64,000 nt of DNA from Hyphomicrobiales bacterium (GCA_021775415.1 JAJFHV010000013.1:186001-250000), one strand, 5' to 3'. Positions 17,843 to 28,900 are shown, counted from the first letter of the stretch. The notes: a model not told the origin generated them from the sequence alone. A program made the numbers and translations.

Positions 17843-20443
17843 ATGCCAGGGGAATATCCCAAACAGACATCAAGTCCGATTGTCTGGACGCATCTAATTG
17901 CGGCACAATGCAAGGCACAGAAAACGCCATTGCGTTCACTCCTGTGTCGACGGTTCTTGTTAAAATCAACGACAGTGTTGTCAGGCTTGACGCTTACCGC
18001 TGGCGCAGCCCACGCGGCTGCTGATCAAGGATTTGCTGCCCTGATGAAAGAGGGGCTTTTTCAGTCAATGGAATCAACAAATATATTGATGCTTGCCGTA
18101 TTTGGTGGCGCAATGAGCTTTGCCTTGATGTCCGCGTCTTGGCTTATTCGTGAGCGCAATCAGGTTTCGCTGGAAAACCGCAAGTTGAAGGCAGGCCTTG
18201 CAGACTTGCGCGCCCGAAACCATCTCAATGAAGCACTGATCAATATCCCGGATCAGAAAATTGTGGTTTGGAATGGGTCGGATGAAAAGCCGGTCGTTCT
18301 GGGAAACCTTTCCAGTTCCTCTGGTGCACCGGAAAAGAGAGCCGAATTTCTTGGCTTTGGAACCTGGCTAACCGCTGAATCCGCATCGCAGTTTGACCGG
18401 ATGCTTAAAGACCTCCGGGTTAATGCAAAAAGCTTTGAAATGCCACTTCAAACCAGGGGTGGCGGCATACTTGAATCAGAAGGAAGCACGTCTGGCAGCC
18501 ATGCATTTGTACGTTTCCGTGAGCTTTCAGGTGAGCGTGCTGAACACGCGACACTCACCAGCCAACACACCGAGCTTCTTGCCACATTTAATACGATCCA
18601 GAAATTGTTTGAAAAAATGCCGATGCCGGTTTGGCTTCGGCGAAATGATGGTGGGTTATTTTGGGCAAATCAGGCCTACGCGGGCGCTGTGGAAGTATCG
18701 TCTCCTGAAAATGCGGTCGAGCGTAATGCCGAACTTTTCGATCAGGAACAGCGAAACGAAATTCAGGAGCAACAAAATACCAATGGATTTTTCTCAGGTG
18801 TGCGTCCTGCGATTGTAGCTGGCGACCGACGTAGTTTGGATATCTTTACGGTCAAGACCGACGCAGGCATTGCAGGTATTGCCAATGACAAGAGCGATGT
18901 GGACACGATGAGAGGGTCCCTGGCTGAAACAGTTGAGGGCCATTCCCGCATGCTTGACCAATTGGCCACAGCTGTCGCGATCTTTGATGAAAAACAGCGG
19001 CTCACCTTCCACAATTCCGGGTTCCAGAAACTGTGGAAACTGGAGGCCACACAGCTTCAAAATGAACCGTCCAATGGCGAACTTCTGGATGCGATGCGGG
19101 ATCGAAAGATGTTGCCCGAACATCCGGATTGGCGCAAATGGCGGGAGTCACAACTTGAGATTTACACAGCTCTTGAGCCGGTTGAGGATTGGTGGCATTT
19201 GCCGGATGGCCAGACTTTGCGAGTTGTCATCAGTCCACGCAATGAAGGCGGGGCCACCTGGATATTTGAAAACGTCACCGAAAAGCTCGAACTTGAAAGC
19301 AGCTATAATTCCTTGATGCGCGTGCAGGGTGAAACCCTTGATCACCTGTCGGAAGCGGTGGCTGTGTTTGGTTCAGATGGAAAGTTGAAACTGTTCAATC
19401 CCGCCCTCGCGCTGCTTTGGAAATTTCCGAAACTGGAAATGGCTGAAGGCGTTCATATCGCACAAATCATCGAGGCCTGGACGGATTCGATTTCCAATGA
19501 ATCAGATTTGGAGAACATCATTGGAAAGGTTACCGGGTTTGACGATGAACGAGCAAATCTGGAAGGGCGGCTTCATCTGCGCAACGATGTGACGCTTGAA
19601 TATACCCTGGTTCCATTACCTGATGGTCAGACCATGATGACGCTTGCCGATATTACTTCGAACGTGAATTTCGAAAAAGCACTTCGCGACAGGGCGGAGG
19701 CGCTTGAAGAGTCGGACCATTTGAAAAACCGGTTCATCCAGCATGTGTCTTATGAATTGCGCGCTCCATTGACCAATATCTCCGGATTTGGCGAAATGCT
19801 GACTACTGCTGAGGTGGGCGGCCTCAATGACAAGCAGTCTGAGTATTTGGAGCACATCAATTCATCTGCCGAAGTTTTGCGGGCGATTGTTGACGATATA
19901 CTTGATCTTGCCTCGATTGATGCCCAAACTATGGTTCTGGATTATGAAACCGTAAACTTGCGAGATACTTTAGATGAAATTCTGACGTCCTTTGAAACCG
20001 CAATGTTACGGCAGAAAATTACCGCGGATATCGAAATAGAAAAGCAATGCGAGGAAGTCGTCGCAGACCGCGATCGTTTGGCACATATCCTGCAAAACCT
20101 TGTTTCCAATGCGGTTAATTATTCACCGGATGGCGGCAAGGTTTCTATCAGCGCACACCAAAAAGATGGTTTTCACGAAATTTCTGTCAGCGATCAGGGC
20201 CCGGGAGTTCCTGAAGAGTTGCGGCAGTCCATATTTGACCGGTTTGAGGGGCGCTCTGCCGATGGCCGCCGCGCGGGAACCGGCTTGGGGCTTTCGATTG
20301 TCCAAAGTTTTGTCGAGCTGCATGGTGGAACGGTTCGCCTTGAAGCGGCAGATGAACGCGGTGCCAGGTTTGTTTGCCGGATGCCCGTCTCTCCCAAGAT
20401 TACCGCCATTGATGAACCTGCAAGTTCCGGGAAAGCAGCCTAG
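17843..20443 (+). CDS. divL: DivL-like PAS sensor kinase with tyrosine at the phosphorylation site
   Basis: An 866-residue protein. The N-terminus carries a Tat-like stretch (RRFLLKSTTVLSG ending AHA), then one transmembrane helix near residue 75. Several PAS-type segments lie at about 130-630, with a HisKA-like helix pair and a HATPase domain (NLVSNAVNYSPDGG, DQGPGVPEEL, GTGLGLSIV). The dimerisation box reads HVSYELRAPLT: a Tyr occupies the place of the phospho-His, as in Caulobacter DivL, which senses DivK and tunes CckA-CtrA signalling. Synteny with ahcY and tsaE is usual in rhizobia. The ATG at 17843 has AGAGGA upstream. tsaE-amgK follows after 9 bp. Confidence 0.88.
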   Translation: MPGEYPKQTSSPIVWTHLIAAQCKAQKTPLRSLLCRRFLLKSTTVLSGLTLTAGAAHAAADQGFAALMKEGLFQSMESTNILMLAVFGGAMSFALMSASWLIRERNQVSLENRKLKAGLADLRARNHLNEALINIPDQKIVVWNGSDEKPVVLGNLSSSSGAPEKRAEFLGFGTWLTAESASQFDRMLKDLRVNAKSFEMPLQTRGGGILESEGSTSGSHAFVRFRELSGERAEHATLTSQHTELLATFNTIQKLFEKMPMPVWLRRNDGGLFWANQAYAGAVEVSSPENAVERNAELFDQEQRNEIQEQQNTNGFFSGVRPAIVAGDRRSLDIFTVKTDAGIAGIANDKSDVDTMRGSLAETVEGHSRMLDQLATAVAIFDEKQRLTFHNSGFQKLWKLEATQLQNEPSNGELLDAMRDRKMLPEHPDWRKWRESQLEIYTALEPVEDWWHLPDGQTLRVVISPRNEGGATWIFENVTEKLELESSYNSLMRVQGETLDHLSEAVAVFGSDGKLKLFNPALALLWKFPKLEMAEGVHIAQIIEAWTDSISNESDLENIIGKVTGFDDERANLEGRLHLRNDVTLEYTLVPLPDGQTMMTLADITSNVNFEKALRDRAEALEESDHLKNRFIQHVSYELRAPLTNISGFGEMLTTAEVGGLNDKQSEYLEHINSSAEVLRAIVDDILDLASIDAQTMVLDYETVNLRDTLDEILTSFETAMLRQKITADIEIEKQCEEVVADRDRLAHILQNLVSNAVNYSPDGGKVSISAHQKDGFHEISVSDQGPGVPEELRQSIFDRFEGRSADGRRAGTGLGLSIVQSFVELHGGTVRLEAADERGARFVCRMPVSPKITAIDEPASSGKAA

Positions 20444-20452
20444 AGTGTCCCC

Positions 20453-21946
20453 ATGAACACACAGCGGGTGAATTCGGCATCCGAAGCGGAGACCCGTCAG
20501 GTCGGCGCTGACATTGCGATGGCATTGCAGCCGGGAGATATTGTTGGTCTTTCGGGAAAGCTCGGTAGCGGCAAGACGGTTCTTGCTCGCGCCATCATCA
20601 GAAATCTCGTTGGCGATCCGGATTTTGAGGTTCCAAGCCCAACCTATACGCTTTGCCAAAATTACGATGCAAACCTGCCGGTTTCGCACTTTGATCTTTA
20701 TCGCATTAATGATGCAGCTGAACTTGATGAACTTGGGCTTGATGACGCGCTGGAAGAAGGCTGCGCCCTGATTGAATGGCCTGAAATGGCATTTGATCCG
20801 TTCCCGGCCCATGCATTGTTGATCTCGATTTGTGATAACGAAGGAGATAACCGGACACTGGAGATTTCTGGAAGCGGGCCATTGTTTGAGCGAATTTCCC
20901 ACAGTTTGTTGGTTCGTGAATTTCTTGTGCAGAATGATTTTGATGGTGCAATCCGCAGCCGTTTTTCCGCTGATGCTTCTGCGAGAAATTACGAGCTGAT
21001 AAATCATCAAGGTGAAATACTCTATCTAATGGATGCACCAGCTCAGCCGGACGGACCGCCAGTTAGGGACGGCAAACCTTATAGCCAGATCGCCCATTTG
21101 GCCGAAGATGTTTCAGCCTTTGTCGCCGTTGGCAATGCACTGCGGGAGAAAGGGTTTGTCGCTCCGCGAATTTATGCAAGCGACTTGCACAAAGGCCTTC
21201 TGCTGCTGGAGAATCTGGGTAACGTGGGCATAATTGATGATGCCCGAAAGCCGATTGAAACGCGTTACATCGCGGCAATTGAATTTCTTGCCAAGCTGCA
21301 TGATTGCAGCTGGAAACCCTCCCTTGAAGTTGAACCCGGACGATATCACCAGATTCCCCGATATGATCCCGGTGCGATGCTTGCAGAAGTGGCGCTGCTG
21401 ATTGATTGGTATGTGCCCGCGACGTTGAAGAGCCAGGCGAGCAAGGCGCAGATTCAACAATTTTTTTCCATCTGGCAGGGATATGCGGAACGTCTTCAGT
21501 TGCATGAACAGTCTTTGGTGCTGAGAGATTTTCATTCTCCCAACATCTTGTGGAGACAGAAGAGTTCCGGAATCAATAAAATAGGTGTGATTGACTATCA
21601 AGATGCGTTGATCGGATCCACCGCATATGATGTAGCCTCACTCGCACAGGATGGGCGGGTCGATGTGGAAGCGGCACTCGAACAGCGGCTGGTTGAGCAT
21701 TATATTACCGTTAGGAAATCAAACCGAGCTGAATTCGATGAAGATCAGTTCCGCGAATCCTACGCCTTGATGGCCGCCCAACGTGCAACGAAGATACTGG
21801 GAATATTCGTTCGATTAGATGTACGTGACGCTAAGCCCGAATATTTGGCACATCTGCCCCGCATTCGGGATTATCTGAAACGCTGCCTCAAGCATCCGGC
21901 GTTGATGGAATACAAAACCTGGTTGGAAACCGTCACAGAATTGTAA
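20453..21946 (+). CDS. TsaE - AmgK fusion: t6A synthesis ATPase with anomeric sugar kinase
   Basis: A 497-residue two-domain protein. Residues 1-150 are TsaE, the ATPase of tRNA t6A37 synthesis: P-loop GKLGSGKTVLARAI, VPSPTYTL, HFDLYR, ALIEWPE. Residues 160-497 are an aminoglycoside-phosphotransferase-like kinase with LVLRDFHSPNILW (catalytic loop) and VIDYQDALIGSTAYDVASL (metal site), matching AmgK, which phosphorylates MurNAc/GlcNAc at C1 in cell-wall recycling. MurU, the next enzyme of that path, is encoded immediately downstream. Each domain has close to its stand-alone length, so the fusion looks functional. It is a recurring arrangement in this order. Confidence 0.9.
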   Translation: MNTQRVNSASEAETRQVGADIAMALQPGDIVGLSGKLGSGKTVLARAIIRNLVGDPDFEVPSPTYTLCQNYDANLPVSHFDLYRINDAAELDELGLDDALEEGCALIEWPEMAFDPFPAHALLISICDNEGDNRTLEISGSGPLFERISHSLLVREFLVQNDFDGAIRSRFSADASARNYELINHQGEILYLMDAPAQPDGPPVRDGKPYSQIAHLAEDVSAFVAVGNALREKGFVAPRIYASDLHKGLLLLENLGNVGIIDDARKPIETRYIAAIEFLAKLHDCSWKPSLEVEPGRYHQIPRYDPGAMLAEVALLIDWYVPATLKSQASKAQIQQFFSIWQGYAERLQLHEQSLVLRDFHSPNILWRQKSSGINKIGVIDYQDALIGSTAYDVASLAQDGRVDVEAALEQRLVEHYITVRKSNRAEFDEDQFRESYALMAAQRATKILGIFVRLDVRDAKPEYLAHLPRIRDYLKRCLKHPALMEYKTWLETVTEL

Positions 21947-22017
21947 CCGGCTTGGTCTAGCTCCCGATGGACCGCATTCGGCGGACGAAAATTGAAATCT
22001 GGTAAAACATAACTGAA

Positions 22018-22764
22018 ATGAACACACGAAAAACGAACATTAAATCGCCAGCTCCCCGCACCGGAATGATGCTGGCGGCCGGTCTTGGCAAGCGGATGCA
22101 TCCAATTACCCAAACGATGCCCAAGCCGCTGGTCAAGGTTCAAGGCAAAACCTTGCTGGATCGCGGCCTTGATACGCTTCAAGGCGCGGGTGTTGAAACG
22201 GCTGTCGTGAATGTTCATCACCATGCCGAACAGATCGAGGCACATGTTAAATCGCGTGCCACACCCCAAATCCACATCAGCGATGAGAGAGACGCATTGC
22301 TCGATTCCGGTGGGGGCATCAAGAAAGCGTTGTCACAATTGGGCACCGAACCGTTTTACGTTCTCAATTCCGATTCTTTCTGGATTGAAGGTACACGGCC
22401 AAATCTCATGGGAATGGCGGATTTTTGGAATGCGGATACGATGGATATCTTGTTGCTGGTTGCTTCTATGGCTGGTGCAATTGGGTTCAACACAAAGGGT
22501 GACTTCCTGATGGATCCCGATGGCCGTCTTGCAAGACGGGGCGAACACAAAACCGCACCCTTCGCCTATGCCGGCGCCGCAATTTTCAATCCTGGGGTTT
22601 TTGATGGTGCCCCCGATGGTCCCTTCTCCATCAACACCTTGTTCGACAAAGCACTTGAACAAGGTCGACTCTTCGGGCTACGCCTTGATGGTCTTTGGCT
22701 GCATGTGGGAACACCGGAAGCAATCCGCGAAGCTGAAGAAGCGATAGCCAAAAGCGCCACCTGA
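22018..22764 (+). CDS. murU: N-acetylmuramate 1-phosphate uridylyltransferase (MurU)
   Basis: A 248-residue nucleotidyltransferase. The N-terminal signature MLAAGLGKRMHPITQTMPKPLVKVQGKTLLDRGLD binds the nucleotide; YVLNSDSFW holds the metal Asp, and the C-terminal GLWLHVGTPEAI is typical of sugar-nucleotide transferases. With AmgK encoded upstream it completes the MurNAc to UDP-MurNAc salvage route, which bypasses fosfomycin-sensitive MurA in Pseudomonas. A 71-bp gap separates it from tsaE-amgK. Its TGA stop is followed in the same frame by an open stretch that runs into addB. Confidence 0.9.
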   Translation: MNTRKTNIKSPAPRTGMMLAAGLGKRMHPITQTMPKPLVKVQGKTLLDRGLDTLQGAGVETAVVNVHHHAEQIEAHVKSRATPQIHISDERDALLDSGGGIKKALSQLGTEPFYVLNSDSFWIEGTRPNLMGMADFWNADTMDILLLVASMAGAIGFNTKGDFLMDPDGRLARRGEHKTAPFAYAGAAIFNPGVFDGAPDGPFSINTLFDKALEQGRLFGLRLDGLWLHVGTPEAIREAEEAIAKSAT

Positions 22765-22905
22765 AAGCCGTGCGGGTGTTACCTTGACGGTGAGGCGCAT
22801 CGTCAATGGAGTGCCTGCAAGATTAGCTCTCAACAAGCATCAGACATCCCTGCAAGCCGGAGAAACAACGTTTTCTCTATCGCACCGGGGTGCGATTTTC
22901 TCCAT

Positions 22906-25900
22906 GTGCTTGTTGAAAACCTGATCCATGGGAAACTGCTCCCGGAATTCTTGCCGGTGAACGATCCACAAATATTGTCCACGGCGACTATATTTGTGCC
23001 CAACAGGCGGGCAGCACGCGAACTCGCAACAACATTTTTGAGGGCGGGGCATCAAGATGCATCCATTTTGCCAGCCATTAGAATGCTGGGTGATGTCGAC
23101 GATGAGGAATTCGGTCTCGGTACCGGGAGCGAAGATCAACGGGATCTGGATGAAACTATCCATCCCCGTGAAAGACAGTTGGAGCTTGCCCATCTCATCG
23201 AGCATTGGGTTTCGAGTCTGACAACCGAAACCCGCGCACTTTTGGATGATGAAGATATTACCATTCCTGCGTCAAAGACGGATGCCATTGGTCTTGCAGA
23301 TGATTTGTCGCGACTGCTTGACCAGATCACCCTGGAGGAAGTTCCCTGGTCAGCAATTGGTAAAATTATCCCCCAGGATCATGATTGGGCGGAGTGGTGG
23401 CGACTGACAGCCACTTTCTTGAAAATTGTTATGGAAAATTGGCCAGCCCACCTGGAAGCTCGCGGTCTTATGGATCCGGCACAGCGTCAGGCCGCATTGC
23501 TCGACCGGCGAGCCTCCCGCTATGAAAAACAAGGTTCTAAAGGGCCGGTAATTATAGCCGGCTCAACCGGCTCGGTTCCCGCGACCCAACGATTGTTGAA
23601 AGCCGTGGCCGCGCTGGATAATGGGGTCATTGTCCTTCCTGGTATGGATAAGCACATGGCCATCAAGCAATGGCAGCGATTATCGGTGTCATATACACAG
23701 GGAGATCCATCGCTGGAGACCCATCCGCAATTTGGCTTGGCACAGCTTGTGGCAAAGCTCGGACTGGAGCGGGACAACATAACCGAGCTTTCGGGAATTT
23801 CCGGGGCACTGGAAGAACGTACGCGGATTGTCAGTCTGGCTTTGGCACCTGCCGAAACGACCGCTGATTGGTATGACAGCGCACAAGGGTTTGATGCTGT
23901 CAAACTATCAGCCGCACTTTCCGGCGTTGGTATTGTTGAAGCGCCGGGGGAGCAGCAAGAGGCTTTGGCAATTGCAATCGCCATGCGCGAGGTGCTGGAA
24001 CAGCCGGGTAAAACCGCCGCCCTGGTTACCCCGGACCGAAATCTCGCAAGGCGGGTTTCAGCGGAGCTCCAGCGATTTGGCGTGGAAGTGGACGACACCG
24101 GCGGCACACCCTTGAAGATCACTCCAGCCGCCCAGTTTCTACGCAATCTGATAGATGTCTGTTTCGGTGACAGTGGTAATGTTGCGCTGGCTTCCCTGAT
24201 CAAGAATCCATTTTGCCTGGCGGGCTCATCGCCTGTCGATGCCCGCCGCCATGCCGGTAATTTCGAGATTGTCTCCCTGCGCGGGGTCATTCATTCGCCG
24301 GAGCCTGGCTTCTTTGAAACGTTCTTGAAGCAACGGCGAGAGGCTCTGTCGAGCGCTCACCATGTACTTAATGCAGTCCGACTGGTGGGTGATGATGATT
24401 GGGAGGGATTGTTGATCCATGCGGCCAGGATTGACAAAATACTAGAACCGCTCGCATCGTTAAAACAGCCGCAAACGCTTGCCACAATGTTTGGTAAACT
24501 GGGTGAGGCCGCACAGGCGCTGGCAAGTGATGAAGCTGGCGACATTGCATTGCTGAACGGGTTGGGGGGTGCAGAGCTGCTCGCCCTGTTTGAAGACTTT
24601 GCGATAACCGGTGCAGGGCTTCACCAAATTGCGCCAGAAATCTTTCCGAGGGTTTTCGATGCACTGGTGGGTGAACAACTTGTCAGGCCGCAATACGCAG
24701 CCAATCCGCGGCTTCACATATTTGGACCGCTTGAAGTGCGCCTGTTGCAGCATGACCGGGTTATCCTTGCAGGCCTGAATGAAGGTACATGGCCGCAACT
24801 CGCGAAGAATGATGCATTTCTCAACCGGGCAATGCGACAAGAACTTGGCATGGCCTCACCCGAGCGGCGAACCGGACTTGCAGCGCATGACTTTCAACAA
24901 TTGATGGGAAAGCATGAAGTCATCCTCACAAGATCGCAGCGGGTCGACAAGGCACCCACTGTAGCGTCACGCTGGCTTCAAAGGCTGTCCGCGCTGGCCG
25001 GCAAGGATGTCACTGCGCAAATGATAGCGCGAGGCGATAATCTACTTCACCTTGCAAGGCGTATTGACCAGCTGGATGTCCCGGCAAGTCGCGCGGTTCG
25101 ACCCTGTCCTGCGCCGCCGGTTGATGTGCGCCCGAAATCACTCGCAGTGACCGACATCGAACTTTGGGTGCGCGATCCCTATGCGTTGTATGCCAAGCGC
25201 ATACTGGATCTCCAGCCACTCCCGCCCCTGGAGCGTATGCCGGATGCTTTACTGCGCGGGACGCTGTACCATGCTATAGTTGCAGAGTTGATTGGCAAGA
25301 ATGACAATATCAACGGCGCTGACGCTATGCTTGCCGAAGCTTGCGAGATCGCGCGTCGACACATCGATCAGGAAAACCTGGCACCCGATCTTGCCAACAT
25401 CTGGTATCTGCGGTTTTGCGAAATCGCCCGGGATTTTGTGAATTGGGAGATAAAGCGCCGCGCCGAACTGGCAATTGTAGAAAGTCATTGCGAGACAAGG
25501 GGTGAATTACCGCTCGCCGATAGCACGTTTAAACTACGGGCCACCGCAGACCGGATTGACCGCCTGCAAGATGGGTCGTTGATCGTACTCGACTACAAAA
25601 CCGGCATTCGGCCATCGCTTTCGCAAGCGCGCCTCACCTCGCCACCCTTGGCACCACAAATGGCGCTTGAGGGTGCAATCGCCCGGGCAGGTGGGTTTTC
25701 GGGCATACCGGCAGGTGACCTCAACAAACTCGCATTCTATCGGCTTCGGCGCGATAAAAGTGCCGGCGAACAAGATCTTTCGACAAGCAAACTGAGTGAA
25801 AATGAACTTGCGGATGACATGCTTGCCGCGCTTGGTGACCTGGTACGGGCTTTCAACAATCCGGCGCGTGGCTACATATCGAGGCTTCATCCGTTCAAGG

Positions 25901-25983
25901 AAAACGAGATCTCCGGTGACTATGATCATCTGGCCCGTACCCGCGAATGGTCCTTTGCAAGCGAGGGGGACGGCGATGAGTAA
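22906..25983 (+). CDS. addB: AddB subunit of the AddAB helicase-nuclease
   Basis: The alphaproteobacterial AddB, at least 1025 residues. It partners AddA in resecting double-strand breaks for RecA loading. The UvrD-like inactive helicase body includes VPNRRAARELATTF and LAGLNEGTWPQ; the C-terminal nuclease domain has VLDYKTGIRPS (DYK) and WVRDPYALYAKRIL. The first usual start codon is the GTG at 22906, yet residues upstream in frame (RRNNVFSIAPGCDFLH, 22858-22905) look like the family's conserved N-terminus. The real start is therefore probably further upstream and non-canonical, or a base is missing. The end overlaps addA by 8 bp. Confidence 0.92.
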   Translation: MLVENLIHGKLLPEFLPVNDPQILSTATIFVPNRRAARELATTFLRAGHQDASILPAIRMLGDVDDEEFGLGTGSEDQRDLDETIHPRERQLELAHLIEHWVSSLTTETRALLDDEDITIPASKTDAIGLADDLSRLLDQITLEEVPWSAIGKIIPQDHDWAEWWRLTATFLKIVMENWPAHLEARGLMDPAQRQAALLDRRASRYEKQGSKGPVIIAGSTGSVPATQRLLKAVAALDNGVIVLPGMDKHMAIKQWQRLSVSYTQGDPSLETHPQFGLAQLVAKLGLERDNITELSGISGALEERTRIVSLALAPAETTADWYDSAQGFDAVKLSAALSGVGIVEAPGEQQEALAIAIAMREVLEQPGKTAALVTPDRNLARRVSAELQRFGVEVDDTGGTPLKITPAAQFLRNLIDVCFGDSGNVALASLIKNPFCLAGSSPVDARRHAGNFEIVSLRGVIHSPEPGFFETFLKQRREALSSAHHVLNAVRLVGDDDWEGLLIHAARIDKILEPLASLKQPQTLATMFGKLGEAAQALASDEAGDIALLNGLGGAELLALFEDFAITGAGLHQIAPEIFPRVFDALVGEQLVRPQYAANPRLHIFGPLEVRLLQHDRVILAGLNEGTWPQLAKNDAFLNRAMRQELGMASPERRTGLAAHDFQQLMGKHEVILTRSQRVDKAPTVASRWLQRLSALAGKDVTAQMIARGDNLLHLARRIDQLDVPASRAVRPCPAPPVDVRPKSLAVTDIELWVRDPYALYAKRILDLQPLPPLERMPDALLRGTLYHAIVAELIGKNDNINGADAMLAEACEIARRHIDQENLAPDLANIWYLRFCEIARDFVNWEIKRRAELAIVESHCETRGELPLADSTFKLRATADRIDRLQDGSLIVLDYKTGIRPSLSQARLTSPPLAPQMALEGAIARAGGFSGIPAGDLNKLAFYRLRRDKSAGEQDLSTSKLSENELADDMLAALGDLVRAFNNPARGYISRLHPFKENEISGDYDHLARTREWSFASEGDGDE

Positions 25984-28900
25984 GCAAATCGTTATTCCGC
26001 AAACCACACGAGCCGATCAGCTGGCCGCATCAAATCCGGATGCTTCGGCCTGGGTGTCGGCCAATGCCGGATCCGGCAAGACGCACGTGCTGACCCAACG
26101 GGTAATCCGCCTGATGTTGGCGGGCAATGCACCGGATAGAATTCTATGCCTGACTTTCACGAAAGCGGCGGCTGCGGAGATGAAGAAGCGGGTTTTTGAA
26201 ACACTCGCCAAATGGACCATGATGGCCGATGACGATCTGGATACCGCTATCCAGGATATGTCAGGCAAACCGGCAAGCGCCAAACATCGCCAGCGTGCCC
26301 GTCAATTATTTGCCCGTGCACTCGATACGCCCGGCGGGTTGAAAATCCAGACCATTCACGCATTCTGCGAAGCACTGCTGCATCAGTTTCCGTTAGAAGC
26401 CAATGTGCCGGGGCATTTTGAAACCTTGCAGGATACTGAGCAACTTCGCCTTCTCGAAATTGCCCGGCGTGACGTGCTTTCCAATTCAAATGAAGCTGCA
26501 GGACATTACGCTGCGCTGGTAGATTACGCATCGGATGCTGCCATTGAAGATGGCTTGAACGCAGTGATTGCCATGCGTGAATCGTTTCGTCTTTGGATCA
26601 ACAATGGTGTCGATACGGCGATAGAGAAACTTTGTGAAACGGTTGGTCTTTCACCACAGGACACGACAGAAAGTGTCCACAGCGAGATTATCAGTACTTT
26701 TTCTGCTTCCAAATCCCGGCTGCTGGATTTGATCGGGGCGGTAGGTGAGGGAAAGGGTGCATCAGATCAGCGGGTGCTGGAAGCGCTCGATGCGGTCGTG
26801 TCTGGCCAACCTCCAGATCAAACACTATCGCTGCTGCGCAAAGCACTGCTGAAAAAGGATGATACGGTTCGCGACAAGGATTTGGTCACCAAGGCCGTGT
26901 GGGAACCACGTCCTGATGTAAAAGAAACCCTGATTGAATTTGGTGTAATTCTGCAAGCCGGGCTCGACAAGATACGGGCGCTTCGTTTGCTCACCAACTC
27001 GGCTCATTTGTTCAAAATCGCCAGGGAGGTCTTGGCACGCTATGAGCATTTGAAGCACACGCGCGGTGCGATTGATTTTGATGATCAAATTCAAAAATGC
27101 GCTTCCCTGCTCAACCGCGCGCACATCCGCGAATGGATTCGCTACCGGCTTGATCGCGGCATTGATCATGTGCTGGTTGACGAGGCGCAAGACACAAGCC
27201 CGGCCCAGTGGCAGGTCATCAATGCAATTGTTGAAGATTTTCACGTCGGTGAAACCGCATCGCTGATCAATCGCACAGTTTTTGTAGTTGGCGATGAAAA
27301 GCAGTCCATCTATTCATTTCAGGGTGCGCGACCGGCAGAGTTTGCTTCCCAACGGCACAATCTCAAAACACGTACCATGCGTTCCGATAGTCCTTATCAC
27401 CCGGGCTCGCTCAATCTTTCGTTTCGCTCAACTCAGGATGTGTTGAAAGCGGTCGACAAGGTTTTTGAAAGCCCCGAAAACGCAGCCGGACTTGTGCAGG
27501 ATGGTGAAGCACCTCCCCATGATGCAATTCGTAAAAATGACCCGGGCGAGGTGCAAATCTGGCCGCTGTTTGAAAAGCGTGAGGCAAGCGAACCGGAGAA
27601 TTGGCTTGATCCCGTCGACCGTGCAGAAGTGGGCGATCCAGCGCTTAAACTGGCAGCGCGTATTACCGATACGATAGGCGAATGGGTCGGTAAACCACTG
27701 CCCGGCACCGGCAAGCCAATAAAATATGGCGACATCCTTGTTCTGGTGCGCAGTAGGGATAGGTTTTCTGCAGCGCTTGTCCGGGCGATGAAAGATGCTG
27801 GCCATTCAGTCGCCGGTGCGGATCGATTGAAGCTTACCGAGCATATCGCGGTGGAAGATTTGTTGGCGCTCGGGCGGGTTGTGCTGTTACCCGAAGACGA
27901 TCTTTCACTGGCGGCTGTGCTTAAAAGTCCATTTTTTGGTCTGGATGAAGACGAACTCTACGACATTGCCCAGCCACGTAAAAAGCTGTGCCTCTACCAT
28001 CAAATACAGACATTGGTTTCCGACGATTCCTATCCGCTTGCAAAGATTGCCAACCAAATATTGACCCGGATTGATCAGTTCATCTCGCTGGGTCGGCAGG
28101 CAGGCGTGTTTGAGTTTTATGCCAGAGTGTTGGGCGAATTCGGTGGCCGCAAGGCAATTCTGGCCAGACTTGGTGGTGAAGCCGAGGATGTGATTGATGC
28201 GTTTCTGGATGAAACGCTGGAAGTTGGACGGGCAGTTCCTGAAGGGCTTGAGGCGTTCATCGCCCGGCTTTCCGACGCGCAACCGGAAATCAAACGAGAA
28301 GTTGATCTGGAGCGCGATGAAGTGCGCGTTCTGACGGTCCATTCCGCCAAAGGTCTGGAGGCACCGGTGGTGTTTCTGGTGGATTCCTGCAAACCGGTTT
28401 GGACTGAGGCGTATCGCCCGAAAGTTATGAACATCAGCGATAACGAAAATCAACCCGCCTATCTCTGGATGGCTGAATCCGCCCTGCATATAACTGCTAC
28501 CCGTGCACGCGTCGAAACCATTCGTAGTGATGCGGAGGCCGAGTATCGCAGGCTGCTTTATGTTGGCATGACCCGCGCTGCCGACAGACTTGTGATTTGC
28601 GGGTACAAGGGCGCCCGCGAAATCAATACCGCGCACTGGCACAGCATGGTCTCGAATGCGCTGGTTGAGGACGCGCAGGAATTGCGAGATGAAATTGGTG
28701 AAATATCTGCTTGGCGTTGGATATATCGCGAAGGTAGTGCCGTTATCGCCGATGCCGATGAGGTAAAACCTTCCAGGCTCATTGATCCTGAAACGCCCGC
28801 CTGGCTGTTTGAACGGGTAAAGCCGGAGCCACCTTTGCCACGCCCACTCACGCCTTCTGGGGCCTTTGCGTTAATTGACCGTAATGCCGGAATGCTGAGC

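Noticed and set aside
20123-21010. Long antisense frames such as 20123-21010, 30679-31485 and 15009-15848
   Set aside because: They lie opposite well-supported genes (divL/tsaE-amgK, folC, hprK/EIIA), a normal effect of codon bias, and lack SD sites or recognisable domains.
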